This document shows, piece after piece, positions 1-6,742 of a DNA stretch of 13,103 nt. Each line of letters begins with the position of its first letter. The first letter of the stretch is position 1. Source of the stretch: Zeimonas sp036675585 (GTDB taxonomy: Bacteria > Pseudomonadota > Gammaproteobacteria > Burkholderiales > Burkholderiaceae_E); the NCBI GenBank assembly GCA_036675585.1, contig JAKFES010000015.1:1-13103 (forward strand). The letters run 5' to 3'. The position numbers and the translations under genes are program-made. Below the pieces are notes generated by a model. The model was given only the letters and a program-made list of their open reading frames with translations. It was not told the DNA's origin and searched no databases.

Positions 1-179
1 GACCCTACGACTATCTGCTGCGGATCGTCTCGGCGGACCTGGCGTCGTTCGCGCAGTTCATGCTGCACAGGCTGATGCGAGTGCCGGGCGTGCGGGGGGT
101 CGAGTCGAGCGTCGTGCTGCAGGAGATCAAGCGCACGACCGAGCTTCCGCTGGAGCAGGCGCAGGCGCAGGGCTCGTGA
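1..179 (+). CDS. Lrp/AsnC family transcriptional regulator, C-terminal part (5' end outside window)
   Basis: The reading frame enters from the left edge (first full codon at base 3) and gives 58 residues before TGA at 177-179. The visible part fits the end of the ligand-binding RAM domain of Lrp/AsnC regulators: a DYLLRIVSADL strand, a helix with FAQFMLHRLMRVPGV, then the strand SSVVLQEIKRTTELPL, which resembles the usual family ending with 'KxTTxLPL'. Such proteins bind amino acids or related small molecules and control nearby genes as dimers or octamers. The helix-turn-helix lies outside the window, so neither target nor effector can be judged. A short tail rich in Gln and Ala follows the domain. 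The next gene is convergent and starts only 22 bases away, with no clear terminator between them. Confidence 0.88.
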   Translation, partial: PYDYLLRIVSADLASFAQFMLHRLMRVPGVRGVESSVVLQEIKRTTELPLEQAQAQGS

Positions 180-201
180 GAAACGCGCGCCGGCAGCGCG
201 G

Positions 202-2133
202 TCAACGCGCGTCGGCGGCTGCGCGCAGGATCTCGCGCAACCGGTCGGCGGCCACCGGCTTGGTCAGGTGCGCCTGGAATCCGGCCTCGAGCGTGCGCTG
301 GCGATCGCTCGCCTGTCCGTACCCGGTCATGGCCGCCACGTAGAGCGGCTCGCTCGACTGCGCACGCAGGCGTTGCATGACCGAGAACCCGTCGCCATCG
401 GGCATGTTCAGGTCGAGCAGCACGATGCCCGGACGGAACGACTCGGCCACGCGCACCGCGTGCTCGGCTCCGTAGGCGCCGCGCGCATCGTGCCCGAGCA
501 ACTGGAGCACGTAGACCATCGTGTCGGTCGAATCGCGGTTGTCGTCGATGACGAGCACGCGCGCCGACCCGGCCGGTTGCTGCGCGTCGCGCTCGTGCGC
601 GGGCGAGCGGTCGGCCACGACGGCCTGGACCGGCAGGACGACCCGGAACTGGCTGCCGCGCCCCGGTCCGTCGCTGTAGGCGGTCAACGTGCCGCCGTGC
701 TGCTCGGTGAGCGTTCGCGCCAGGCTCAAGCCGATGCCGAGCCCGCCTTCGCCGGGATGATCGGGCGAGGCTTCCTGCGAGAAGAGATCGAAGATCCGCT
801 CGAGTGCGTGCGGCGAGATGCCCCGACCGGTGTCGGTGACCGTCGTCACGCTGTTCGGCCCGTCGACGGCCACCGCGACCCGGATGTCGCCGTCGTCGCC
901 GGTATAGCGAACGGCGTTCTGCAGCAGGTTCTGCAGGGACTGCGCAAGGCGGGTCGCATCGCCGATCATGTGGATCGGCTCCTGCGGCATCGACAGCGAG
1001 AGCCGCTGCCCGCGCGCCGCGGCGAGCGGGTGCACGGCTTCGATGCTCGACTGCACCACGTCCCGATAATCGAGACGCCGGCGATCGAGGCGGATCTTGC
1101 CGGTGGCGACGCGCCCGATGTCGAGCAGGTCGTCGACCAGCCGCGTGAGGTGCGACAGTTGCCGGTCGATGACGTCGCGCACCGGCACGAGATCGGCGGG
1201 AAAGCCGGGCTGCGCCTGCAGCACGCTGACGGCATTGCGGATCGGCGCGAGCGGATTGCGCAATTCGTGCGCGAGCATCGCGAGGAACTCGCTCGTGTGC
1301 CGGCTCGAACGCTCGAGCTCGAGCAGGCGGCGCGGATCGGTCAGGTCGCGGACGATCTGGGCGTAGCCGCGCAGCACGCCGGCGCGGTCATGGACCGGCG
1401 TGAGCACGGTGTTCGCCCAGAACATCGTCCGGTCCTTGCGTACGTGCCAGCGTTCGCTTTCCACCCGACCGTCGGCGAGCGCGCGTGCCATCTCGCGCGC
1501 CGGCATCGCGTCGGCTGCGTCGCCGGGTGTGAAGAACATCGAGAAGTCGTGGTGCAGGACTTCGTCGACCGTGTAGCCGGTCATCGCCGATGCGCCGGCG
1601 TTCCACGTGACGACCTGGCCGGAGGGGTCGATGAGGTAGATCGCGTAGTCCTTGACCGCATCGATGAGCAGGCGAACCTGTTCCTCGCTGCGGCGCAGCG
1701 CCTCTTCCTGATTGCGCCGCTCGGTCAGGTCGCGCGTGACCTTGGCGAAGCCGCCGAGCCCGCCGCTCGCGTCGTGCAGGGCGGTGATGACGACGCTGGC
1801 CCAGAAGCGACTGCCGTCCTTGCGCAGGCGCCAGCCTTCGTCCTCGAATCGGCCCTGCTGCGCCGCGGCGCGCAACTCCTCGCGCGGCCACCCCGAGCGA
1901 ACGGCCTCGACCGGATAAAAAACCTCGAAGGAACGACCGACGATCTCGTCGGCGGAATAGCCCTTGATGCGCTGGGCGCCCGCGTTCCACGTAAGGACGT
2001 GTCCGTGGGTGTCGAGCAGGAAGATCGCATAGTCCTGGACGCTCTCGACGAGCACGCGGAACGGGTCCGCGCCAAGGCTGGCGGCCGCATCGCTGTGTCC
2101 CGCACGCACCCGAATGCAGTGGGATTCGTCCAT
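202..2133 (-). CDS. Soluble hybrid sensor histidine kinase (PAS-PAS-HisKA-HATPase_c-REC)
   Basis: Predicted 643-residue cytoplasmic sensor kinase; no membrane segment or signal peptide is visible. Domains in order: PAS 1 (about 24-140), PAS 2 (about 151-270), dimerisation and phosphoacceptor domain with the H-box FLAMLAHELRNPLAPI (His289), ATPase domain with N-box LLQNAVRYT (about 403-411), G1 DTGRGI (434-439) and G2 GGLGIGLSLA (463-472), then a C-terminal receiver with the acidic pair DD (530-531), phosphoacceptor Asp574 in LLDLNMPDGDG, Thr603 and Lys625. All key residues are present, so it should autophosphorylate and pass phosphate to its own receiver. No output domain follows, so a phosphotransfer partner elsewhere is expected. 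The two PAS domains share DYAI, TWNAGA and GY..DE motifs and look like a tandem duplication. The frame stays open upstream to 2736, but homology starts just after Met at 2133, and the extension would overlap the divergent peroxidase gene. There is no strong Shine-Dalgarno before this ATG, so the start is moderately sure. Confidence 0.93.
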   Translation of the reverse strand: MDESHCIRVRAGHSDAAASLGADPFRVLVESVQDYAIFLLDTHGHVLTWNAGAQRIKGYSADEIVGRSFEVFYPVEAVRSGWPREELRAAAQQGRFEDEGWRLRKDGSRFWASVVITALHDASGGLGGFAKVTRDLTERRNQEEALRRSEEQVRLLIDAVKDYAIYLIDPSGQVVTWNAGASAMTGYTVDEVLHHDFSMFFTPGDAADAMPAREMARALADGRVESERWHVRKDRTMFWANTVLTPVHDRAGVLRGYAQIVRDLTDPRRLLELERSSRHTSEFLAMLAHELRNPLAPIRNAVSVLQAQPGFPADLVPVRDVIDRQLSHLTRLVDDLLDIGRVATGKIRLDRRRLDYRDVVQSSIEAVHPLAAARGQRLSLSMPQEPIHMIGDATRLAQSLQNLLQNAVRYTGDDGDIRVAVAVDGPNSVTTVTDTGRGISPHALERIFDLFSQEASPDHPGEGGLGIGLSLARTLTEQHGGTLTAYSDGPGRGSQFRVVLPVQAVVADRSPAHERDAQQPAGSARVLVIDDNRDSTDTMVYVLQLLGHDARGAYGAEHAVRVAESFRPGIVLLDLNMPDGDGFSVMQRLRAQSSEPLYVAAMTGYGQASDRQRTLEAGFQAHLTKPVAADRLREILRAAADAR

Positions 2134-2247
2134 CGTCGCCGAAGCCCAGCAAGAACCGCGCCCGGCTCGGAGCGGAACACCCCGTGCGGAACGCGGGCGC
2201 GTCACCGCGGTAGTCTTGCGGGTTGGACAAGAACCGGAGAACACGCG
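2134..2247. promoter_or_regulatory. Divergent intergenic region between the hybrid kinase and the AhpD-like gene
   Basis: These 114 bases separate two divergently transcribed genes and must carry both start signals. The only clear element is GGAGA at 2236-2240, eight bases before the ATG at 2248. No convincing -35/-10 pair was found on either strand. A TAGTCT at 2211-2216 could serve as a -10 for the rightward gene but has no good -35 partner. Confidence 0.4.
2236..2240 (+). promoter_or_regulatory. Ribosome binding site that fixes the start of the AhpD-like gene
   Basis: GGAGA ends seven bases before the ATG at 2248. It matters because the rightward frame is open for almost 2 kb upstream; this site and the conserved N-terminus (MKPRLDYF) together place the true start at 2248. 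Confidence 0.7.
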
Positions 2248-2688
2248 ATGAAACCTCGCCTCGATTACTTTGCCGCCGCCCCCGCGATGATGAAGGCCAT
2301 GCTCGCCCTCGAGAATGCGGTCCAGACCAGCGGGCTCGAGATGAGCCTGATCGAACTGGTCAAGACGCGCGCCTCCCAGATCAACGGCTGCGCCTATTGC
2401 ATCCACATGCACACGCGCGACGCGCGGGCCAACGGCGAGACCGAGGAGCGCCTGTATCTGCTCGACGCCTGGCGCGAGTCGCCGCTCTACACCGCGCGCG
2501 AACGGGCGGCGCTGGCCTGGACCGAGGCGCTGACGCTGGTCTCGCAGACCCAGGCGCCCGACCAGGACTACGAGGCGCTGCAAGCCGAGTTTTCCGACGA
2601 AGAGAAGGTCAAGCTGACGCTGCTGATCGCAACGATCAATGCGTGGAACCGCCTGGCGATCGGTTTTCGGGCGGTGCATCCGGTGTGA
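2248..2688 (+). CDS. Carboxymuconolactone decarboxylase / AhpD-like peroxidase family protein
   Basis: A 146-residue single-domain protein of the AhpD/CMD superfamily. It carries the AhpD-type active-site pattern C-x2-C-x3-H in RASQINGCAYCIHMHT (Cys48, Cys51, His55), preceded by the conserved Glu-containing helix MSLIELVKTR. The end, TINAWNRLAIGFRAVHPV, is typical of the short peroxidase-related subfamily. Proteins of this type reduce peroxides through the vicinal cysteines; most members of this subfamily have no measured substrate, so peroxidase activity is inferred from the motif. The length is normal for the subfamily. The gene stands alone on the plus strand, divergent from the PAS hybrid kinase, and its stop lies 61 bases from the convergent end of the acuI-like gene. 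A shared promoter region with the kinase could mean related control, but this is only positional. Confidence 0.92.
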   Translation: MKPRLDYFAAAPAMMKAMLALENAVQTSGLEMSLIELVKTRASQINGCAYCIHMHTRDARANGETEERLYLLDAWRESPLYTARERAALAWTEALTLVSQTQAPDQDYEALQAEFSDEEKVKLTLLIATINAWNRLAIGFRAVHPV

Positions 2689-2749
2689 GCCGCCCGCGGG
2701 CTGCGACGCCGACGGCCCCGGCGCCGCTCGATGCACCGATCGCGGAAGG

Positions 2750-3766
2750 TTAGTGCGCGATCCGCACGACGGTGCGCCCCTTGACGCGACCCTGCAGGAA
2801 ATCGTCGAACGCGGCCGGCAGCTCGGCCAGTTCGAGGGTTCGAGTGATCTCGTGCAGGTGTCGCGGCTTGAGGTCCGTCGCGAGCCGGTCCCACACGCGC
2901 TGGCGCGTGGGGAACCCGACGTAGCCGGAGTCGACGCCGAGCAGGCTGACGCCGCGCAGAATGAAGGGAAAAACGGTGGTATCGAGCTCGATGCTCGCCG
3001 CGTTGCCGATGCTGGCGACGGTTCCCGCCTGCTTCATGCTCGCGAGCACCCAATGCAGGATCGGGCCGCCCACGCTGTCGACCGCTCCGGCCCACTGTGC
3101 GCTCTCCAGCGGCCGGACGCGTGCGGGATCGATCTCCGAAGTCAGCCGCACGGCAGAGGCACCCAGATCGCGAAGGTACTTCTCCTCCGACGACTTGCGC
3201 GTCAAGGCGACCACTTCATATCCCAGGCGGGCCAGCATGTCGATCGCCAGGCCCCCGACGCCGCCGGTCGCGCCGGTGACGAGGACGGGTCCGTTCTGCG
3301 GGGCCAGCCCGTTGCTCTCCATGCGCACGATCGCCAGCCCCGCCGTGAAGCCCGCGGTACCCAGCGCCATCGACTCGAACAGCGTCAGCCCGGCCGGCAG
3401 GCGAAGCACCCACTTCGCCGGCACGCGTGCGTACCGCGCGTAGCCGCCATGGTGCGAAACGCCGAGATCGAAGCTCGTGGCGATGACCGCCTCGCCGGGC
3501 CGGAAACGCGGGTCGACGCTCTCGACGACCTCGCCGGCAAGGTCGATCCCGCCGACGCAGGGAAATCGGCGAATGATCTTCCCGGCCCCCGTCGCGGCGA
3601 GAGCGTCCTTGTAGTTGATGCTCGAGAAATGAACCCGGATCGTGAGCTCGCCGTCGTCGAGCTGCTCGGGAGCCATCGTCGTCAGGCGGCCGGCGACCCC
3701 GGCCGCTGCTTTCTCGATGAGGAACGCGGTGAACGGCGTGAGTGGCACTCGACTCTCCTTGGCCAT
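2750..3766 (-). CDS. acuI: YhdH/YhfP (AcuI) type NADPH-dependent acrylyl-CoA reductase / quinone oxidoreductase
   Basis: A 338-residue medium-chain dehydrogenase/reductase of the zinc-free quinone reductase group, close to E. coli YhdH (AcuI). Visible marks: SSINYKDALAATGAGKII (48-65), PCVGGIDLAG (69-78), the NADPH-binding loop TGATGGVG (164-171), the Rossmann strand YEVVALTRK, WAGAVDSVGG (225-234) and TTVFPFILRGVSLLGVDS (263-280). The characterised members reduce acryloyl-CoA to propionyl-CoA with NADPH, detoxifying acrylate-type intermediates; the substrate here is inferred from family resemblance. The start at 3766 is chosen because the family N-terminus begins there and the frame upstream overlaps the VOC gene. 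That gene's stop lies only 11 bases before this ATG, so the two are almost certainly co-transcribed, and this is the last gene of the minus-strand run that begins at 6618. No terminator with a T-run is visible after the stop. Confidence 0.93.
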   Translation of the reverse strand: MAKESRVPLTPFTAFLIEKAAAGVAGRLTTMAPEQLDDGELTIRVHFSSINYKDALAATGAGKIIRRFPCVGGIDLAGEVVESVDPRFRPGEAVIATSFDLGVSHHGGYARYARVPAKWVLRLPAGLTLFESMALGTAGFTAGLAIVRMESNGLAPQNGPVLVTGATGGVGGLAIDMLARLGYEVVALTRKSSEEKYLRDLGASAVRLTSEIDPARVRPLESAQWAGAVDSVGGPILHWVLASMKQAGTVASIGNAASIELDTTVFPFILRGVSLLGVDSGYVGFPTRQRVWDRLATDLKPRHLHEITRTLELAELPAAFDDFLQGRVKGRTVVRIAH

Positions 3767-3777
3767 GCGATCCCGAA

Positions 3778-4149
3778 TCAAGCGGTGCGCACGAGCACCT
3801 CGAGCGAGTGCCCGTCGGGATCCTCGAAATAGAAGCCCCGGCTGTCGGCGCGCACGTAGGTTTCGCCGGGACGTCCGCGGCCGGGGTCGGCCCACCACGT
3901 CAGGGCGTGCTCGCGTACGCGCGCGAAGATCGCGTCGTACTCGTCCCCGGCAACGACGAACGCATAGTGCGCCCTGTCGAAGGGTTCGTCGGCGTCGGCA
4001 AAGTCGAGTGTCACGCCGTTGCCGAGCGCCACCGCGGCGAAGCGGCCGATCGACTCGGGCGGCTCCAGCCCGAGGATCGTTGCGAGGAACGAAGCGCTCG
4101 CGTTGCGGTCGCGGGCGCGGACGATCGTGTGGTCGAGACGCGCGGGCAT
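3778..4149 (-). CDS. VOC (glyoxalase/bleomycin-resistance/dioxygenase) family protein
   Basis: A 123-residue protein with one vicinal-oxygen-chelate module. The likely metal ligands are His7 in LDHTIV, His61 in AHYAFVV and Glu117 in the closing strand GHSLEVL, the usual two-His-one-Glu arrangement. The ending GFYFEDPDGHSLEVLVRTA is a typical family signature. Family members include glyoxalase I, extradiol dioxygenases, epimerases and drug-binding proteins, and the exact reaction cannot be told. The start is well supported by a strong AAGGAGG just upstream. It lies between the TlpA-like gene (37-base gap) and the acuI-like gene (11-base gap), all on the minus strand. An epimerase or dioxygenase step acting on the same pathway as its neighbours is a reasonable inference but unproven. 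Confidence 0.92.
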   Translation of the reverse strand: MPARLDHTIVRARDRNASASFLATILGLEPPESIGRFAAVALGNGVTLDFADADEPFDRAHYAFVVAGDEYDAIFARVREHALTWWADPGRGRPGETYVRADSRGFYFEDPDGHSLEVLVRTA

Positions 4150-4154
4150 CGCTG

Positions 4155-4161
4155 CCTCCTT
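4155..4161 (-). promoter_or_regulatory. Strong Shine-Dalgarno of the VOC gene
   Basis: AAGGAGG on the minus strand, five bases before the ATG at 4149. It is the best ribosome binding site in the four-gene run and settles the VOC start. Confidence 0.75.
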
Positions 4162-4186
4162 CGCCGCCGGGCCGGACGGCTTTGCA

Positions 4187-4996
4187 TCACCGCGTCAGTC
4201 GAACGAGCCGCGCCTGCAGCGTCGCGGCCGAAAGCGCTCCGATCCGCGTGTCGACGAGCTTTCCGTCGGCGTCGAAGAACAGCGTAACCGGATAGCCGTT
4301 CTGCCGGAAGACGGCAGTGGCATTCCTTTGCGGATCGAGCAGCACGTTGTCGAGCGACAGGTTCCTCGCACGCAGCCAGTTCGCCACCTGCTGGCGCGAC
4401 TCGCCCTGGTCGACGAAGACGAAGTGCACGTCCGGACGCTCGCGCTGCGCATCGCGCAGCACCGGCATCTCGCGCACGCACGGCGGACACCAGGTCGCCC
4501 AGAGGTTGACGACCACCGGCCGGCCGACGAAGGCGTCGAGGCGAACCGCGCCGCCGTCGAGCGACTCGAGGACGAGGTCGGGAAGACGCCGCTCGCCGCC
4601 GGCGCGCGCCGACACGAACGAGTTGCCCGCAACGAACAGGACCGTGGCCGCGAGCAGTGAGGCGACCAGCGGACGTCGCAATGCCGGGGTACGCCAGAAC
4701 CGGAACCCTGCGTAGAGCCATGCGGCGGCAAAGCCCGCCGGCGCGTTCCACCCGCCGTCGCGCAGGTCGACGATGGCCAGCGCGGATTCGCGATAGACGG
4801 AGCCGAACGCGACGACGAAAGCGAGCCGCGCGACGAGTGCGCCCAGCAGCAGCGCCTGCCACAGCACGCCCTCGGCATCGACGCCCGCACGCCGACCCAG
4901 GCGCTTGCCGATCGACAGCGCCGCGAAGACCGAGGCGAGGACGACCAGCAGCGAAAACGGCAGCAGCAGCGGGCCGATCGAGAACGCGCCGCTCAC
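4187..4996 (-). CDS. Membrane-anchored TlpA-type thioredoxin with Lgt-like N-terminal membrane domain
   Basis: A 269-residue protein starting at GTG 4996. Residues about 1-128 form a membrane part with probable helices near 7-29, 44-66, 86-100 and 109-128. The GALVARLAFV and LRDGGWNAPAGF motifs recall a reduced prolipoprotein diacylglyceryl transferase (Lgt) fold. Residues about 138-269 are a TlpA/ResA-like thioredoxin domain with WATWCPPC (Cys170, Cys173) and the cis-proline loop GYPVT (Pro236). Such proteins reduce or exchange disulfides on the outer face of the cytoplasmic membrane. The GTG start is chosen because it overlaps the stop of the preceding gene as GTGA and because the first membrane helix begins at once after it; a longer start would lie inside the HpaB-like gene. 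The fusion of an Lgt-like membrane part to a redoxin is known in proteobacteria, but the membrane part lacks the features of full-length Lgt and is unlikely to be an active lipoprotein transferase. Confidence 0.88.
   Translation of the reverse strand: MSGAFSIGPLLLPFSLLVVLASVFAALSIGKRLGRRAGVDAEGVLWQALLLGALVARLAFVVAFGSVYRESALAIVDLRDGGWNAPAGFAAAWLYAGFRFWRTPALRRPLVASLLAATVLFVAGNSFVSARAGGERRLPDLVLESLDGGAVRLDAFVGRPVVVNLWATWCPPCVREMPVLRDAQRERPDVHFVFVDQGESRQQVANWLRARNLSLDNVLLDPQRNATAVFRQNGYPVTLFFDADGKLVDTRIGALSAATLQARLVRLTR
4993..4996 (-). other. GTGA start/stop overlap (translational coupling)
   Basis: On the minus strand the GTG start of the TlpA-like gene and the TGA stop of the HpaB-like gene share bases as GTGA. 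This arrangement usually couples translation and implies that the two proteins are made together. Confidence 0.75.
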
Positions 4997-6618
4997 TCGC
5001 GAGCGCCGCCCGACGCCTTGCGCGAGGCCGGCATCGCCACCATCACCGGCTGCCCCGGCGCCGAGCACCCGACATCGCAGCAGCGCCCCGGCTGGCGGTT
5101 GCGCCCGATCGGCCGTTCGGGGTCGTTCACGACGCCGCGCTCGAGCAGCCGCTCGACGAGTTCGACCTTGCTGCCCACCGGATAGTTGCGCCAGATCTCC
5201 TGCTTCATCGCGGCCGGCGAGCCGCCGCCGTGCAGGCTGATCAGCGAATACCAGCCACCCTGGTACGACGCGGTCAGGTCCTCGATGAAGCGCGCCGTCT
5301 CGATGCGCTTGTCATAGGGCACGTCGGGATTCGCCCGCAGCACCTCGGCGAGCGTGGCCGCGGTGGCCGGATTGTGGTCCTCGTCGGGCCCGGGCAGCGC
5401 GACGACGAGCCCGCCCGAGACCTCGTGCGCGAGCCGATGCATGTCGTAGATCTGCGTGGCGAGCAGCAGCTTGCCGATGTTGGCGAACACGGGATCGGGC
5501 ATGAAGACGCCGCTCGCCTCGTCGCACGTGGCGTAGACGCTCGCCGCCACGCCGCACGCGTAGAAGCCCTCGACGATCTTGATCAGTTCGACCATCGGCT
5601 CGCGCAGCGTGCTCTTCGCGCCCGGGTCGTCGAAGCCGTTCGCCTCGCACATCAAGGCCCCCGCTCCGATCAGCAGGTCGCCGAAGCCCGCGCGGGCGGC
5701 AATGCAGGTGTGCCGGTGATGCGTCGCGTAGCTGTAGGTGAGCACGTGGCTGTGCTCCCATTCGCCTTCGAAGAACACGCGCTCCCAGGGCACGAAGACG
5801 CGATCGAAGACGACGACCGCCGTCGACTGCCCGTACCTGCGCGAGAACAGCGCGTCGCCGTGCTCGAGCTTCTCGCCCGGCCGCCCGGCCGGCCGCGAGA
5901 CGATCGTCACGCCTTCGGCGTCGACCGGAACCGCGCAGCAAACGGCGAAGTCGGCGTCCTCGCGCCCCATGCTTCGACTGGGCATCACGAGCAGCTCGTG
6001 AACGTAGGGCGCACCGGTGACGATCGCCTTCGTCCCGCTGAGCACGATCCCCTTCGCGTTGCGCTCGACGACGTGCACGTAGGTATCGGGGTTGGCCTGC
6101 TGGTGCGGCTTGCGGCTGCGGTCGCCCTTCGCGTCGGTCATCGCGATGCCGATCGTCAGGTCCCGATCCTGGACGTCGTCGCGATACGCCTCGAAGCGCG
6201 CGCGATGCTCGGTCGAGCCGTGCGCGTCGTCGATGCGCGCGACGGCCTGCGCGAGCCCGGCGAGCGCGTCGTGCGCGAGGTAGCGCTGCGCGCAGCCCGT
6301 CTCCTGGCACAGCAACCGGACCGCTTCGAGCTTGTTGAGGAGGTCGCCCGCCGATTCGTCGACGTGCAGCATCCGGTTGACGATGCGGTTGCGCTTCGAC
6401 TGGTTCGCGAGCGCGACCGGAGCGCGATCGGGATCGAGCGCGAAATCGTAGGTGAAGGCGAGCGCGTTCACGCCGGGGCGCAGCAGGGGTTCGTCGGCGA
6501 CCTGCTCGACGCGGCGCCCGTCGACGTAGACGACCGGATGCAGGCGGCGCAGCGACTCGCGGTATTCGTCCCCGCTCATCAGCTTCGCTTTCGAGGGGGC
6601 GGCGTCGGTGATCTTCAT
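4993..6618 (-). CDS. HpaB / 4-hydroxybutyryl-CoA dehydratase superfamily flavoprotein
   Basis: A 541-residue member of the family containing 4-hydroxyphenylacetate 3-monooxygenase (HpaB) and 4-hydroxybutyryl-CoA dehydratase (AbfD). Marks: GDEYRESLRR (16-25), the flavin-domain stretch AMTDAKGDRSRKP (159-171), VLSGTKAIVTGAPYVHELLV (192-211), VVFDRVFVPWERVFFEGEWE (269-288), GFGDLLIGA (311-319) and GAKSTLREPMVELIKIVEGF (333-352). Overall it resembles the AbfD branch more than classical HpaB. Against AbfD as I remember it, two of four Fe-S ligand positions match (Cys109, His301) but Tyr113 and Ala308 stand where cysteines are expected, so a normal [4Fe-4S] dehydratase is doubtful. FAD-dependent oxygenation or isomerisation are alternatives. 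The C-terminal tail carries CCDVGC (Cys513, 514, 518). The start at 6618 has GGAG five bases upstream and matches the family N-terminus. It is first in a probable operon with TlpA-like, VOC and AcuI-like genes, and divergent from a cysteine hydrolase. Confidence 0.85.
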   Translation of the reverse strand: MKITDAAPSKAKLMSGDEYRESLRRLHPVVYVDGRRVEQVADEPLLRPGVNALAFTYDFALDPDRAPVALANQSKRNRIVNRMLHVDESAGDLLNKLEAVRLLCQETGCAQRYLAHDALAGLAQAVARIDDAHGSTEHRARFEAYRDDVQDRDLTIGIAMTDAKGDRSRKPHQQANPDTYVHVVERNAKGIVLSGTKAIVTGAPYVHELLVMPSRSMGREDADFAVCCAVPVDAEGVTIVSRPAGRPGEKLEHGDALFSRRYGQSTAVVVFDRVFVPWERVFFEGEWEHSHVLTYSYATHHRHTCIAARAGFGDLLIGAGALMCEANGFDDPGAKSTLREPMVELIKIVEGFYACGVAASVYATCDEASGVFMPDPVFANIGKLLLATQIYDMHRLAHEVSGGLVVALPGPDEDHNPATAATLAEVLRANPDVPYDKRIETARFIEDLTASYQGGWYSLISLHGGGSPAAMKQEIWRNYPVGSKVELVERLLERGVVNDPERPIGRNRQPGRCCDVGCSAPGQPVMVAMPASRKASGGARE

Positions 6619-6742
6619 GAGGTCTCCGGAAACGACAGGCAGGGTCCGATCCCCCACGATGAACGGTGTCCGGCCCCGGGGTCAATGGGTACACTCGAAG
6701 CGCGTTCCGGCTTCCTGCGCCGGCGGTTCGAGGAGAGACGAA
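6619..6742. promoter_or_regulatory. Divergent intergenic region before the HpaB-like run and the cysteine hydrolase gene
   Basis: These 124 bases hold the start signals of two divergent units. On the minus strand a TTGACC (6680-6685) and CATCGT (6656-6661) with an 18-base spacer could be a sigma-70 promoter for the four-gene run. On the plus strand TACACT (6690-6695) could be a -10 for the hydrolase gene but lacks a good -35. The candidate minus-strand promoter lies inside a GC-rich repeat-like segment. All of this is by eye and weak. Confidence 0.35.
6640..6687. repeat. REP-like GC-rich repeat segment, intergenic copy
   Basis: Contains CAGGGTCCGAT (6640-6650) and, a little further on, GGTGTCCGGCCCCGGGGTCA (6665-6684). 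The first 11 bases recur exactly at 7996-8006 inside the dedA reading frame, again next to CCGGGG. The style resembles the short extragenic repeats spread by RAYT-type transposases in proteobacteria. With only two partial copies in view this is a suggestion. Confidence 0.4.

Noticed and set aside
268..2247. Very long open frame on the plus strand leading into the AhpD-like gene
   Set aside because: It is antisense to the hybrid kinase. The family N-terminus and a good ribosome binding site place the real start at 2248.
2692..2701. Perfect palindrome GCCCGCGGGC between the convergent AhpD-like and acuI genes, considered as a terminator
   Set aside because: There is no loop, no T-run on either strand, and such palindromes are common at this GC content.
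2134..2736. N-terminal extension of the hybrid kinase frame by about 200 residues
   Set aside because: It lies antisense to the well-supported AhpD-like gene, has biased low-complexity composition and no family match; it is an artefact of high GC content.
3767..3898. Longer N-terminus for the AcuI-like protein
   Set aside because: It would run through the end of the VOC gene and has no resemblance to YhdH/AcuI; the family start fits 3766.
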